A DNA stretch of 64,000 bases. Source: Phlebopus portentosus. Lineage: Eukaryota; Basidiomycota; Agaricomycetes; Boletales; Boletinellaceae. The stretch lies in NCBI GenBank assembly GCA_037892935.1, contig JAYXKI010000005.1, positions 744,001-808,000 of the forward strand. Reading direction: 5' to 3'. A model generated the notes under the pieces. That model did not search any database and was not told the DNA's origin. It saw only the letters and a list, made by a program, of their open reading frames with translations. Made by a program: the position numbers and the translations under genes. Shown piece by piece: positions 1 to 11,658 of the stretch. Position 1 is the stretch's first letter. Each line of letters opens with the position of its first letter.

Positions 1-2143
1 CCGGTCGTCGTTCTCAATCACTCCAAGTATAGGTACTCATTGTCCTCCTGTTGGGCAAGGAGGTTCCATATGTTCGTGTTCTGTTCGATACGGACTTCTA
101 TGCCGACGTTCTCTCTTTTTTATCTGCATGACAAGCTCATTCGTGTCCGCCAATAGGGTGGAGTAGGATCGATCAGATACGATAGAGTGCTTAGATGTGC
201 GGTGGAAGTATTCTGGAGCGAGCTCTCCTGAACGTTGCTCATAAATTCGAGTTCACGAAGGTAAGCCTCAATTGGATCCGCAGTTGTCGTCACTTATCTT
301 TAACCCTAGCTCACCCAAGAGTAAACTTCGCTTCAAGCACTCAAAAGTGACCCAGAATACATACATGATACTAGATTCCGAGATACACTTATTTTCGAGT
401 TAGGTAAGCGACTCTTTTCATTCTCTTGACACGAGCAATCAACCTGTGCAAGGACTTTGCTGCAGCGGCAATACCAAAAACGCCGTGTTAGTACAACTCA
501 ATTGACTGTCTCAGTGACCTTGCAGAGTATCTTTGCGCAACTCATTGTAATGTCTGATGCTCCCAATTCGGGTACAGATACTCATGTATCCTGCCTGGTC
601 CCCGCTCTACTGATCTGTCAATGATTTCTGAGGTTTCCTCTCTGACTTACGAACTCAGAATACTGGCACAGTAAATTAAACGATTGTGGGCTCGTAAGGA
701 GAAGTTCTGCTCCCACGCAATGAGTTCCACTTAGAGCTGTGGCCTGAAGAAGAACGCAAGGCAAATTGGTTAGCTTCAATCGCAGCGAAGTGTTGGTGAA
801 GGGCATGGAGAAACAATAGCAAGGTCTGGAAATGCACGATAGCGGGATTTGAGACCTTTAGTCAAGGCTGTACCTGATTCCAAGTCGTTAAAATGGTCCG
901 GGCTACTGGGGACCACAAGTTCAAGCGCTCCGATCACAGCTCCTTGCGTGCATCAAGACCAGGGAGAAGTTTCTTCTCAGGATAGACAAGGCTAACTTCC
1001 AGTATCCTGGCATTCCCACTCCGCAGTTTTGCTAGCTGGTGCACATCGAGCTTGTCAAATGCGGCTTCCAAAAGATTTTTGAGCCCAACACCTGTCAGGC
1101 TCGGCATCTTGGTCTTCTCCGTCCACTCATTCGCAACGAGGTGAAAAGCGCCGCACGGACTTTGGTTTCGGGCGCGAATTAATTTCATGCAACACTTGAA
1201 AGGTAAGTTCTGGTTAGCGACAACAGACCCGCATCGTAGTTCTAACGGTACAAAGGACGATTGATGATCTATCCAATAGATAATAAATCCAAACTAAAAG
1301 TAAGTATCAATTCGGCATAATGCCACATATTGATCCGTATGGATGCGTCCTTTTGAGTTTACAGTAACTCTAGTAATTGTGTTTAATCCAATGCCCGTGC
1401 TTTCAACTCAGTTAGTACCCAGATCACGATGTCATCTTTGCAGCTCAGAACAAAAGCTATAACAGACTACTGTCGCAAAACTCCTTTGAGAGACGTGTCT
1501 GATACGCCCGAGTACACCTTGCAGTTGTTATGCGCAAATCAGCTGTGACCGTTTCTGCCTCCTGGGCCTGACTCTATGACCAAGGAGTCCTTCTTATTCT
1601 TTTTCCGACTTCTGTTGGAGGAAAGCGATTTTGTGTCAAGGCTGGAATCGAGTTCGCAGATGGTCCTCTTATCCTTTCCGTCGTTACCGCGTGGGAATGA
1701 GCAGATTGGATTTGCATCCTCTCGACGGTGACAGCGTAACAATCCAGATTGAGAAACAGCCACCATTGGAAAGCGGAAAGGTCCGAAAGCATCGGGTTTA
1801 TTCATTTACATCGCAGAGAACAACAGACGTGAGGAGTTTCCGGTAAGGAAAGTAACATAGCTTTTTGAACAGGAAGCGAAGATCGAAGTTGTGTGTACGT
1901 TGCATGACCCATCAAATTGAATGAAAATACGAGGATGAACTTATTGTCAATTCTGCTGATGTCGAGATCAACTGTCTCGCTCTAGCTAGTCCTCTTAGAG
2001 GCAATTTGAACTGTGCTAGCCTTGTTTTATTTTTTTATCATAATAATGCGTGGGTCCACAGCAGATAGTCATTCAAAGATATCCACAGACGTGTGGCATA
2101 AAAGTCGACTACGCCAACTACACGATCTCGGACTAAAATTTTA
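1..2143. other. Gene-poor left edge
   Basis: No convincing gene is visible here. The longest plausible coding piece is on the minus strand at 934-1188 (84 codons, ending KLLPGLDARKEL). It reads like soluble protein but matches no family I know, and no flanking exon could be joined to it. Other open frames around 1539-1846 overlap each other on both strands and look like chance. The stretch may be decayed gene DNA. Confidence 0.3.
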
Positions 2144-3846
2144 CTAAACCTTGGATTTAACAAACTTAGGTATCTTGCTCTTGGTTTCCTGGCTTGGATC
2201 ACTCGGAGCAAGCCCGCGTACTCCGGTATCTGCCTTGGTCGCTGCAGCTTGTCCACGCACTCCGGTATCCGTCCTGTTCGACGTAAGCTGTCCGCGCGGG
2301 ATAAATGGACCCATGTTCTGCGGAACATTCGGAGTTGGCCTAACGGACCTTATCCACTATTTTGAAACATGCTGAATGAGCTAGATGGATATTGGAATAG
2401 GAATGCACATACAGGCTCATTTAAGGCGCGATCTGCCGTAGGTCTACTTCCGTAATCCGTGGTCAACAGTTTCTTTACGAAAGAAAATGCTAATGTTTTG
2501 AGAAATATATGCGCATTCCGTCAGCAAAGTTGGAAAAGATTTACAGAATACCATACTGACCATTCTTATGATTTCCAGACCACGGATCTATTTGTCTTGG
2601 CCAATCTATCCTAGAATAATGCTCGAAGATCAACTTTCTCTGTTCCTGAACATAAAGTGCTATTGGATGAGGTCATTAGTGGATCGACGTTGAGACAATT
2701 AAAAATGTGAAGAAAGCGATCGTGATCATTACCATTGTCATTGGCTCTAGCACCGAGATTCTTCAGGGCCTTTTGACGGATTTCTTGCTCATTGACGGCA
2801 ATAAAAGGGAATGTCCCTTAAATAACATGTTAAACACAGTAGCTCTGATCGAGAATTGGTCCCTTTGGTCAGCAATGCCCTTTAACAGAATGTTTAACTT
2901 ACCCTACAGCCCAAACGTCAGTGGTATATCCCTGCATATGATATGCAAATGCTTCGGGACCAAGATACGACAGAGTTCCTGCAAACCCACTTTTCCATTC
3001 GGAAGAACCCACATATGATGCTCTGTTAGACATACATAATCAGCGATATATGTTCTGAATCTTTTAGTAGGGAATGACACCGACAACCCGAAATCAGCAA
3101 TCTTGACTTCAAGAGTACCGGTCAGCATGATATTGTCGGGCCTTACAAAGAAATATTAGATAATGACAACGAGCTGAATGAGACGCAAGACATGCTTTAT
3201 GTCGCGGTGTATGTACTGTTTACCGTGTATGAACTGGATCCCTTTGAGGATCTGACTGAAACAAATTGATAATTAGTGGATATGTATGGAGGCATGCGTG
3301 TATGAAGCCTCACTAGGTGAATTGTGCTACGGTAGCTGATGGCATACTTCGACCGGCTCTGTGATAAGACGACATATAACGGGTGAGATTCTGACCATCT
3401 ACATACTCCAGTTCGATCGCGAGATGTAGTTTCCCGTCTAGATTGAGATCCTGATGGCCATAGCATTTGACCTCATAATACCTATCAATAAAAGAGGAGA
3501 CGGATCAGGTAGCAGTGGTAACGTACTATGTTCCTATGGCTCCCCAAAGACTCTAAAGCACGCCATTCTTGATCGGTATCCTGATTTCTGGTAGTTCTGC
3601 GAATACATTTAACTGCCCTGAAGCTATGTCCACCTTTCCGCTGTACCTTCTGTAAAGATGGAATAATGATTTTAGTATAGGAAAGGAAACGTGCATGTAA
3701 ACAGCACGTACATAGACTACTCCGAAGGATCCCCGGCCTAATTCCTGTCTGTGATTCCAGTCAAGAGTTTCCAGGACTCCCCCACCCGAGTTCCCTGTGG
3801 CTCTACTGGAAGTAGGACCCTGGCGATTATCTCGATGGATGAACAT
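2144..3846 (-). CDS. Ser/Thr protein kinase, left copy (one frame break)
   Basis: A eukaryotic protein kinase spread over about eight exons. In order on the minus strand there are a short Ser/Gly-rich N-terminus, the glycine loop ELGRGSFGVVY near residue 35-45, the ATP-lysine in AVKC, the catalytic loop YIHRDIKPDN, the Mg-binding DFGL, and an APE-like GPEAF followed by DVWAVG. A basic C-terminal tail ends KSKIPKFVKSKV. All catalytic residues are present. The gene is paralogous to the kinase at 6239-7970, with matching intron positions and a matching tail. Two oddities are seen. The intron at 3142-3195 starts with GC instead of GT. Near 2808-2818 the frame shifts by one base between FKG and FPFIAV, where the paralog reads FKGNFPF without a break. 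It is either a young pseudogene or an intact gene with a one-base sequence error. Substrate unknown. Confidence 0.65.
2170..2295. repeat. Short imperfect tandem repeat in left kinase tail
   Basis: A GTACTCCGGTATC-like segment recurs about 39 bp apart. In the kinase reading frame on the minus strand it gives the hexapeptide DTGVRG twice, separated by seven residues. The right-hand kinase has no such repeat in its tail, so it arose in this copy. Confidence 0.6.
3142..3195 (-). other. GC-AG intron in left kinase
   Basis: The exon ends ...GACATAAA and the intron starts GCATGT. The acceptor TTTGTAAG precedes GCCCGAC. It lies at the same codon as a GT intron (ATAAA/GTCAGT frame) in the right kinase, so it is a GT-to-GC change. 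The splice context is weaker than usual GC introns, which normally need an AG before the site. Confidence 0.6.
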
Positions 3847-5075
3847 CAGTCAAAATGTGAGATTCGACGAAGCCTACAGAATATCCGCCCTGTGTCGATC
3901 GCAATTTATATGATGTCCAGACGTTGGTTTGCGACAAGTAGGATATTTCAGCTCATGCCGTCAACAAACCTACGAAACAATTTTTGACCAACTAGACTAT
4001 AGTGTGAGCAACCCAGGTTGCTCTCGGCTTGGAAGGAGATTCGAAATAATCGTACATCAAGCACAAACGAAGCCTCCAACAAATTGCGCAATAGCAAGCC
4101 TGGATACGACTATTGTAGTAAGTTTGTCAATTTACCTCTTGCCCCGCAGATGGTTCGCACCAGGTTCTCCTTCAAAAGCGCGATGAAATCGCGCAACACG
4201 ACTTCAATAATGTGAAAATGGCAACTCTTGCATTTTCAGATACGGCGGCAACCCTGGCATGAATATTTCAGTTTCAGTCTACTGGACAGTAGGGAGAATA
4301 TAAGAGCTCTCGTAAGTAAGAGGCCTAACGGCAAGAATGTATAATCACAAGCAGCCTTCACAAGAAGGTTTACAGATCTGGTAAACGATATGGATGCGTG
4401 AGATTACTGCGCAGATAAGAAAGGAAAGTATCTCAGCTTACTTGAGAGCTCAGAAACCCGCTGCACAAATCGGCACCATTTGCAAATGTATCAGGAGCAA
4501 ATTATAAGATTGAATTGCCACATCGGAACCATTCGGATTTTCTGTTCACTCGCAGCAAGAAGCCAAGGCAAGAGGGCATAAAAAACAGAGATAACGATCT
4601 TTTAGCGGGAGTCCCTTCGAAATGGGCTGCCTTGATAGTAAGACAGAGGTGATAGGGAAAGCAATTAGTAATGATGGACAGCGATGGATTATGGAAGGGT
4701 CTCGATGGACCACGGAGATTTCGGAGCTCAGTACCCCTGTCGACACAAGATAAATGCCCGAGTACAAGATAAAATCCTGCACTGAAGGAGAAGGATTGAC
4801 GAGATAAGTGCTCACGGTCTCCTCGACCTACTGTCTAAGTACTGGTGCTATTCGCGGCAATAGCGGGTGAGAGGACGAGTGGCGGTGTTCACCGAGATAA
4901 ATAACGCCACTCATTGAGTTCTTTCGCAATTCTGGAAAGTTAAGAACCTCGATTGTACCAAAGAACGCTGCGATCAGGACAATAGACCACAAAATCTGAT
5001 AAAGCTACAAGCATAACAGCGACGCAGGATACATGAAGTATTTTTCATCGCAGCCAGGGAAAAATATCCGAATGG
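3847..5075. other. Intergenic region between left kinase and patatin pseudogene
   Basis: This is the divergent intergenic space of the left kinase/patatin pair. Small open frames occur on both strands (for example 3929-4186 + and 4546-4815 -), but none has recognisable motifs or splice context. It presumably holds the two promoters. No element could be identified by eye. Confidence 0.4.
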
Positions 5076-5830
5076 GTGAGAAAACCTACAACATGCTCGC
5101 CACCCACCATCTCTAACACATCGGACGAGGCTTCACGTCGCGGAGTCTATTCATCCCACATAGGTTCCAATGACTACACGTACACACATTCGAGCCTTTC
5201 TTCTCCTTCTTCCGGCGACTACTGCACGCTCTACACCCCAGCTGAGATGCAATCTGTTACTCAGTTTGTAGCCCGCCTTCTAAGCAAGACAAACAGTAGT
5301 AGCAGATTGCCGCAAGGGTGATCGTGTGGCAAGCACAACAAAACCTCTTCGAATCATAGCTCGGTGAGGGTAAACAATGACTACGGAGCAGGCCATCCTT
5401 CGCCCTGTTCGACCTCGAATGCCACTGGCACATGAAACCCATCACGCCGACTACTTTGGTGTATTCGGTGAGCACCGGCGGGCTCATAGTTTTCATGCTC
5501 GATCGCCTTCATGTTGGCACTGGCACTAGAATACTCTGAACCTACTTCGCCTCTCAAAGAGACTGTTCAAGTCGAGATTGAAGTTCGGAGTATATTCAGA
5601 GTGACCAGGTATTCTGGAAGGCTAGTCGAGATGCTCTCCGCAGAACTAGTAACGAAACTCAGCTGAAAGAGCTTGTTCAATGAGGGAAAATGTTGAATTC
5701 GGTGCGCCCGCGTTTGAAACTATCGTTCGCACGCAGAATACTCCGAGATCGGACGTGAAAGTGAAACACCATTCGCGCACCATGGCACCAGCGTCGCACC
5801 TGCTTACTCTCTGCCAAAGCGCCTGAAATT
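5076..5830 (+). pseudogene. Patatin-like phospholipase pseudogene
   Basis: A decayed relative of the patatin gene at 9818-11129. The Ser/Thr-rich leader aligns (TLYTPAEMQS... against TLNTPTESPL...), as does the nucleophile region (STGGLIVFMLDRLHVGTG against STGGLIAIMLGRLRVGT) and downstream pieces. The glycine before the catalytic-serine elbow is lost: a small deletion turns the FGGTSTGG region into FG/STGG. Several stop codons and frame changes follow between about 5530 and 5830, and the C-terminal third with the Asp of the Ser/Asp dyad cannot be found. It is divergent from the left kinase, as the intact pair is. Unlike the one-base breaks elsewhere in the window, the damage here is multiple and cannot be a sequencing artefact. 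Confidence 0.75.
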
Positions 5831-6238
5831 GTTAAGTAGCCATGCATTGAAGGCCACCAACCATTGGCAGCTTGGAGCGTGTCGCGAACAAACATAGACA
5901 TAATGTCCATTACTTGTCCCGCCATCGTCTACGAAAACGCTCGGCTATATTATCACCCATTCTGATTGGATGCATATACGCGACTTTGAACGACTCCGGA
6001 AAATTGATATGTGGACATACCTCGTAAAAGCATACAGCAGATGCGTATCTCGGACAAAATGGTTCTGGTCTGGGGAAAGAGTGGCACAGCCGATAACCTG
6101 ATAAGGTTTTATATTTGTGAGTATTATTTTCTGTTCCCACGGTTGTCGTGTCAGCCTCAGTATATCGACGTTTTGTTTTTGATTTGAGAATGGATTGTAT
6201 TCTACACCTATCCTCTTCCTATGATACGATGTCTGACT

Positions 6239-7970
6239 ATCCCTTCGTGAGCTTGTCCAAGAACTTGGAAACCTTGCTCTTGCGTCCAGCCTTCCACTTC
6301 GGCTTGACGGCGGCCTGGAGCTTCGCTAATCCAGTGACCTTCCTGTTCTTTGCAGCCTCTTCTGGAGAGATCGGCTTAAGCTCTGCATGGTGCTGCTGAC
6401 CCTGAGGTTCAACTGCTTTGATGAACTGTTTAAAGCCGCATTAGTTCACCAAAGGGTAGTTCATATAGCGTATACTTACCGGCTCGACAAGTGCCCGTTC
6501 TGCTGTCAGCCTTCGCACAGAACTTACTCTAAGTAGTTTCTCAAGGAAATCATATGCTGAACGAAGAGCGTCACTCGCTAGTTTAGTAGTGTGTCTCAGG
6601 AAATCAGAATTGTAAACGAACCATCTTGATGGGTTCCATACCAGTCATCGATACCAGGCGGCCATTTCGGATCCCGGAAGTGATTTACGACCAGGTCTCG
6701 TTCTTTATAATAAATATCATCATATATACCTGAGGAAGGGGAAATTGCAGACAGTAAGCAAGCAAACACTTCCCAGAACAAACCGAAAACGACTTACGTT
6801 GTTGGAAAATATGTGGATAAAGTGCCTGGCTTGCCTCCTAATGGCATCTCTGTCAATAGGCTGGAAGGGGAAGTTACCCTTGAAAAACATGGTAAACACT
6901 GTCACTCTGACCGAAAACAAGCAGATTAGCAAATGCAATGACTAAGAGAAATCCGACTTACCCGACGGCCCAGATATCACCAGGATAGCTCTGGCTGTTG
7001 TCTGCGAACGCCTCAGGAGGGAAGTACAGTGGCGTCCCACCAAGTCCAACGGTTTGAGCAGACACTTTGCTTACATTCAGCGCTCTTTCGTAATTTGTAA
7101 TCATCAGTGAAGAATACTCATGGAAAAATTAGAGAAATGAGACGCCTCACAGTCCAAAATCCGTGACCTTCACGACGAAATCCTTCGTAAGCATTATGTT
7201 CTCTGGCCTGAATAAGGAGTCAAGGTTTTAAAGCACGGCTCAGGTAAGCAAGATGAAAACGCCGACTGACTTTATATCACGATGCGCGTAACCTTTGCTG
7301 TGTATAAACTGAAGCCCTATGAGCATCTGGCTACACGAAGTCAGTTTATCACCCATCGGTGCATAGTATACTCACCGAGCGAAGTACGCTATAGATGTCG
7401 TCGGGATACTGTGACCATCCTGGAAGAAAGACCACATGTAGCGAAAAAGATCACCACCATCAATGTACTCAAACTCAAAGCAGTCGTAAAAAACTTTTCC
7501 TATCATTCGCTGAAATTTACCAAAATAAGCGACCTGGAAAATATCTATCAGACTAATGCTAGACAAGAATACCAAGTAGCACATACTACGTTCTTGTGCC
7601 TGCATCTCGCCAAAGCCGTCAAAGCTGTCAGTTCAGTGTTGCTGACCCCACTTCCCGCTTCGGTCTTTTCGACACACTTGATCGCAACAGTACGTCTCTT
7701 AGCGAGCGGAGACATGTCCTGCTTCGTCACTTTCTATTAAGGTGTATGCGTTTCAATGCCTAATCAAGACGAAAATGGGCCTAGGGAAGAAGGACATACG
7801 TAAACAACACCGAAACCTCCCCGGCCTATCTCTTGCATGTTATCCCAATAGTACACCCATTTCGGCTCCGACCTTCTCCCATGTGTATCTTTAGCACCCA
7901 AAAGATTTTGACGTCTACCCGAATTGCTTGGAGGAGGGGGTTCGTGAGTGCGTGAAGTTCGAGTGGCCAT
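6239..7970 (-). CDS. Ser/Thr protein kinase, right copy (intact)
   Basis: An intact-looking protein kinase with about eight exons. Exon 1 is 7800-7970 and encodes a Pro/Ser leader and the glycine loop EIGRGGFGVVY. Exon 2 starts at 7733 and carries the ATP-lysine in VAIKCVEK. Then come GGDLF, FIHSKGYAHRDIKPENIM (catalytic loop), VKVTDFGL, GGTPLYFPPEAF and DIWAVG, and the subdomain XI region RLTAERAL. A Lys-rich tail ends SKFLDKLTKG. Every splice junction can be joined in frame with GT...AG sites. Intron positions match the left copy, so the two derive from a duplication. It is divergent from the patatin gene at 9818. It is a soluble kinase of unknown substrate. Its subfamily cannot be fixed by eye; it resembles CAMK/NEK-like kinases in the HRDIKPEN and APE regions. 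Confidence 0.8.
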
Positions 7971-9817
7971 ACTTACGGTACTTTAGAGCCGGAAGTTTCT
8001 GCTAAACTTCTGGTCCTCGAAATCGCAAGTATTGGACATGATTTATACCCGCTCGAGCCAGCATGGTTTGCGGCATTGACAAGCAAGGAAATGACTTTGA
8101 GGTTAGGTGTTCCACAAAGCTAGCGATAAACAGCAGATAGGTGATAGAGAAGACATCCGAAGAGACCGAAATTGCAACGGGATTCCCAGGTGCGTGAAAC
8201 GATTGCAACCCCCATTCCCGAAGAGTGTCGTGAAGTTACTCCTTGCAGGAACTTTGCTCATTCTTTGTATCCTCGTTGTTTGGCCGCCCGTTATGAAGCA
8301 GGAAAGTGAGGTCTGGGGGCGATCGTACAGTAGATCGTGATTGGGGACAGGCATCTGAAATTTGTTAAAGCATGCTGAGATTTCAAATTAACGGAGCAGG
8401 TTAATGCACAACGCAATGCAGCTTGCCTTCGTATACACGTATCGATATAGATTGCTTGCTCAAAGTAAGGGCGTGCTTGATGCATGTCTGAAGAAGACTT
8501 GAGCAATCCCAGTATCACCTGGTGAGCGCGAATATGGTCAGTCAACCAAGGCTGGACCAAGCAAACATGTTTTACTAGTTTGCATACTTACTTGAAACAC
8601 TATCAGACGGCATGAGCGTGACGAACTGTGATGCCATACGGCAGATGCATCTCTGCATTGTGCTTTGTAGAATAGAAGAGGGCAGGCGCTAGCCAGCAAA
8701 AACTGTCGAGCTTCGTCGGAGAACAAGAGCAAGGATGATAGAATTCAGGAGAGGGGCGGGAACGATCGTCAACCGCGAGTTATTGAACCTCAATACCTCT
8801 CGACTTTCCTGGTGTGCGGCGTTTCTACGGACTGTGGCGAATCAGCCTAGGTGCCTTCTCACCTAACGTTCCGTCCCAGCCACGAATGCATGATTGGAGC
8901 GAAGCAATTGCATGATATCACGATATCGCTGGCTGCCCCAATACAGTATCAACGCGCCGCCACAGCGCACGCACAAAGGGGCTTATCGACAGTGATTTGA
9001 GCGGGTAGTGACTTAACCTGCATCATTCCAGACCCCATTGATCGACCTCCCAGCGAACAACTGCCGCCTTAAAAATGGCGGAAATATCTGCTGCAGCTCC
9101 TAGCCGGACTCAGTAAAAACTCTATTGAGATTTAAAAACATCCACTCGAGATGATCCACTGATCCATCATCAGCGCCGATATAACAAAAGAAAGAACCTT
9201 TCTTCCCCTTCTATCAAGTAGCCTTGTCTCAAAACAAGGGCGAGCCTGGACCGCATCAGTGATCAATGGTTATCTGTTTGTTAGAGTTTCGTTCCGTTCA
9301 TGTCGATCTATTCCTGGGCTGACGGAAATAAATGAGACATGTCTTTTGCACAGCCACTGACAATCGCAGTTGCTGGGGCCCACAAAGAATGCATAGAATA
9401 GAGCACTGAGGAAGAAATGATAATTCCCTATCGAGCATGCGTGGGGAAAAGAATAAATACCGTGCATATCGCACAATTACTTGATTGTTCTTTCTCGCCG
9501 GAGGCTGGAAGATTCGCTCACAATAAAGGTTGGACATGTCTTTCCAAAATGCAAGTCGAGATTCGCGTTCTGGGCGCTAGCAGACCATCTTTGTAGAGAA
9601 GCGTGTCTCTGAGACCTTCGGTACGACTCCGCCTCAGAAAGTCAATAAAGGACGACCATGTTGAATGAGAAGGTAGAAGCAACTCTACCACATCACCCTA
9701 TCATCCCCACCGCACTATATCCTAGTACGTACCATCATCCCAAGGCGCTTGCTCGCATTAAAACTAACAGACCGTCCTCTTGCAATTATCATCTACTTTA
9801 ACAGCTCTCGAGGAACA
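7971..9817. other. Intergenic region between right kinase and patatin
   Basis: About 1.8 kb separates the two divergent genes. Open frames such as 8107-8340 (+, one hydrophobic segment) and 8291-8560 (-) overlap others in antisense and lack supporting motifs. It should contain both promoters. No gene is supported. Confidence 0.4.
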
Positions 9818-11129
9818 ATGCAGAGCATTATTTACTTCCGCTCTAGTTCCTCAACCACTACTCCTACCAGCAGCTGCTCTACGCTAAATACCCCAACTGA
9901 GTCGCCTCTGGGCTCTCAGTTTATACCCCGCTTTCTAAGTAAGGCAAGCAGTAGTAGCAGCTCGCTGCTAAAGCGCGAGCGTCATCCGGGAAAAGTAAGC
10001 CTCTCTATCATTAAACTGGAAGGCGTGGTACTGAGGGAGTGTCTAGAAAACAACCTCTTATCCTTTCCCCTCAGTCAATGCACAATCTTCCCGCGCTCCC
10101 TCATTCGTCAGCCGCACCTCAGTCTGCGACTGCGACGAACCTATCACATATATCAATGCGGTCACATTTGATGGTGGAGGCGTCCGCGGTGCCGCCTCTG
10201 CAAAAATAATCGATATCATCATGAATGACCTCTCGCATGCCACTGGCTCCGAAGTGCATCCCGCCGACTACTTTGATATGTTCGGCGGGACGAGTACTGG
10301 CGGACTCATCGCCATCATGCTCGGTCGCCTTCGTGTTGGCACCAAGAACCTCCTCGACACCTACTTCGACCTCTCCAGTAGACTATTCAAATCAAGGTCG
10401 AAGATAGTGAGGAGTTTATTCAGAGGAACCAAGTACTCTGGCAAGCTCGCAGAGAAGCTCTTCGCGGAAATAGCAGCAAACAATTCAGCCGAAGGAGCTG
10501 ACGCTACGCTCAAAAATAGTGAATTCGGTGCACCCGACGTCTTCGTCACCGCCGTCGACGCCGAAAATGCGTCTGGCGACCCGATCGTCTTGAGATCATA
10601 TGATGTCGGAAGTGAAAGTGAGGCACCTTTCGCGCACCGAATCGTGGATGCCGCCCGAGCAACGACCGCCGCACCCGCCTACTTCTCAGCTAAAACGCTG
10701 GGTAATGGGAAAGTCGCCATTGATGGCGGATTGTCTGTAAACAACCCGACGGACGTCCTCATCTCTGAGGCGCGTCGGAAATATGGGCGCGGCGTCCGCT
10801 TCGGACTGCTGCTCAGCATCGGGACAGGCGAAAAGTCACCGACTGCTCTGCCTGCTTGCTCATCCGCTGCTTCGCTCCTGTCGTTCACGAAGGCCCTCGG
10901 CCATATCGTTACCGACTCTGAGAGGACGCATCTACGCGTCGAGGAGCGATTCAAAGAAAACGATCTCGGGACATACCTCCGCATCAATGTGCCGGTGATT
11001 GGTGATGTGCACCTGGATGATTACAAGACGATCCCCGAAATTGTTGATGCGGCGGAGCATTTTATGGGCACGCCTGAGATGATTGAAATCCGCAGACAGA
11101 TTGTGGAGCTTCTACTTCGCAGTCCATGA
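9818..11129 (+). CDS. Patatin-like phospholipase
   Basis: A serine lipid acyl hydrolase of the patatin/PNPLA family. After a Ser/Thr-rich leader (exon 1 from ATG 9818), the main exon encodes the oxyanion loop TFDGGGVRG, the nucleophile elbow FGGTSTGG (GxSxG) about 35-40 residues later, and the second dyad residue in AIDGGLSVNNP. The C-terminus ends ELLLRSP. Both catalytic residues are present and the frame is open for over 300 codons. The exon 1/2 junction was not resolved: a GTAAGC donor at about 9994 and several AG acceptors at 10073-10116 are possible. Patatins cleave phospholipids or neutral lipids. In fungi they also occur as effectors in incompatibility and NLR-type proteins, but no NACHT/NB-ARC domain lies here. 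A poly-T tract directly follows the stop. Confidence 0.85.
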
Positions 11130-11165
11130 GATTCTTTTTTTTTTTTTTTTTTTTTTTCTTTTTCT
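11130..11165. repeat. Poly-T tract after the patatin gene
   Basis: A run of more than 20 T, with C interruptions at its end, lies immediately 3' of the patatin stop codon. Such tracts are prone to length errors. It could also be a slippage-prone 3'UTR element. Confidence 0.8.
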
Positions 11166-11227
11166 TTTCCTCTCAGCTTTGTATTAAATAAACTGTCAAT
11201 AAAGATAAACAACGGTCAGAAAGGGCG

Positions 11228-11440
11228 GTGTGGACGAGAGAAGATCAGAAAGTCACAATCGGTGGAACAAGTCGAGATAGAACTTCGTGGCACATCTGCA
11301 CAGAGTCTTCGCGTACCTGCGAATCAAGGTGCCTGGGATTGGTGGAAACGACAAGGAGATTTATGAATACTTTTCTTGAAATCCGGAAGCAAATAGTCGA
11401 GTGTCCCCATCGTGACTACGTAGCTTTTCTTTTTCTATGA
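11228..11440 (+). pseudogene. Patatin C-terminal fragment
   Basis: A scrap related to the end of the neighbouring patatin gene. YLRIKVPGIGG (here) matches YLRINVPVIGD, and EIRKQIVE matches EIRRQIVE, but the two pieces are in different frames and the residues between them are shortened. No catalytic region is present. It is the third patatin-derived sequence in the window and suggests that unequal crossover or partial duplication has acted here. Confidence 0.65.
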
Positions 11441-11658
11441 AATTTAGTGATATTACTAAAAGTCAGTCAGTGTTTGTTCTGACGAAGTGATATGTTTGTT
11501 GATGGTGAGAGGAGAAGCTTAAGTTACAAATCAGTACCATTTATAGTTTCCGTGGAGCTACTTTATACCCTATTTTTCTTTCCTCCCACCACCATCTCCT
11601 CTGTCCCTTGCCTTCGTCTCAACACCCGCCATAAACGACGCTCAGGCCGCATTTCAAC

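Noticed and set aside
1539..1846. Overlapping short frames on both strands
   Set aside because: All overlap in antisense, none has motifs; treated as chance.
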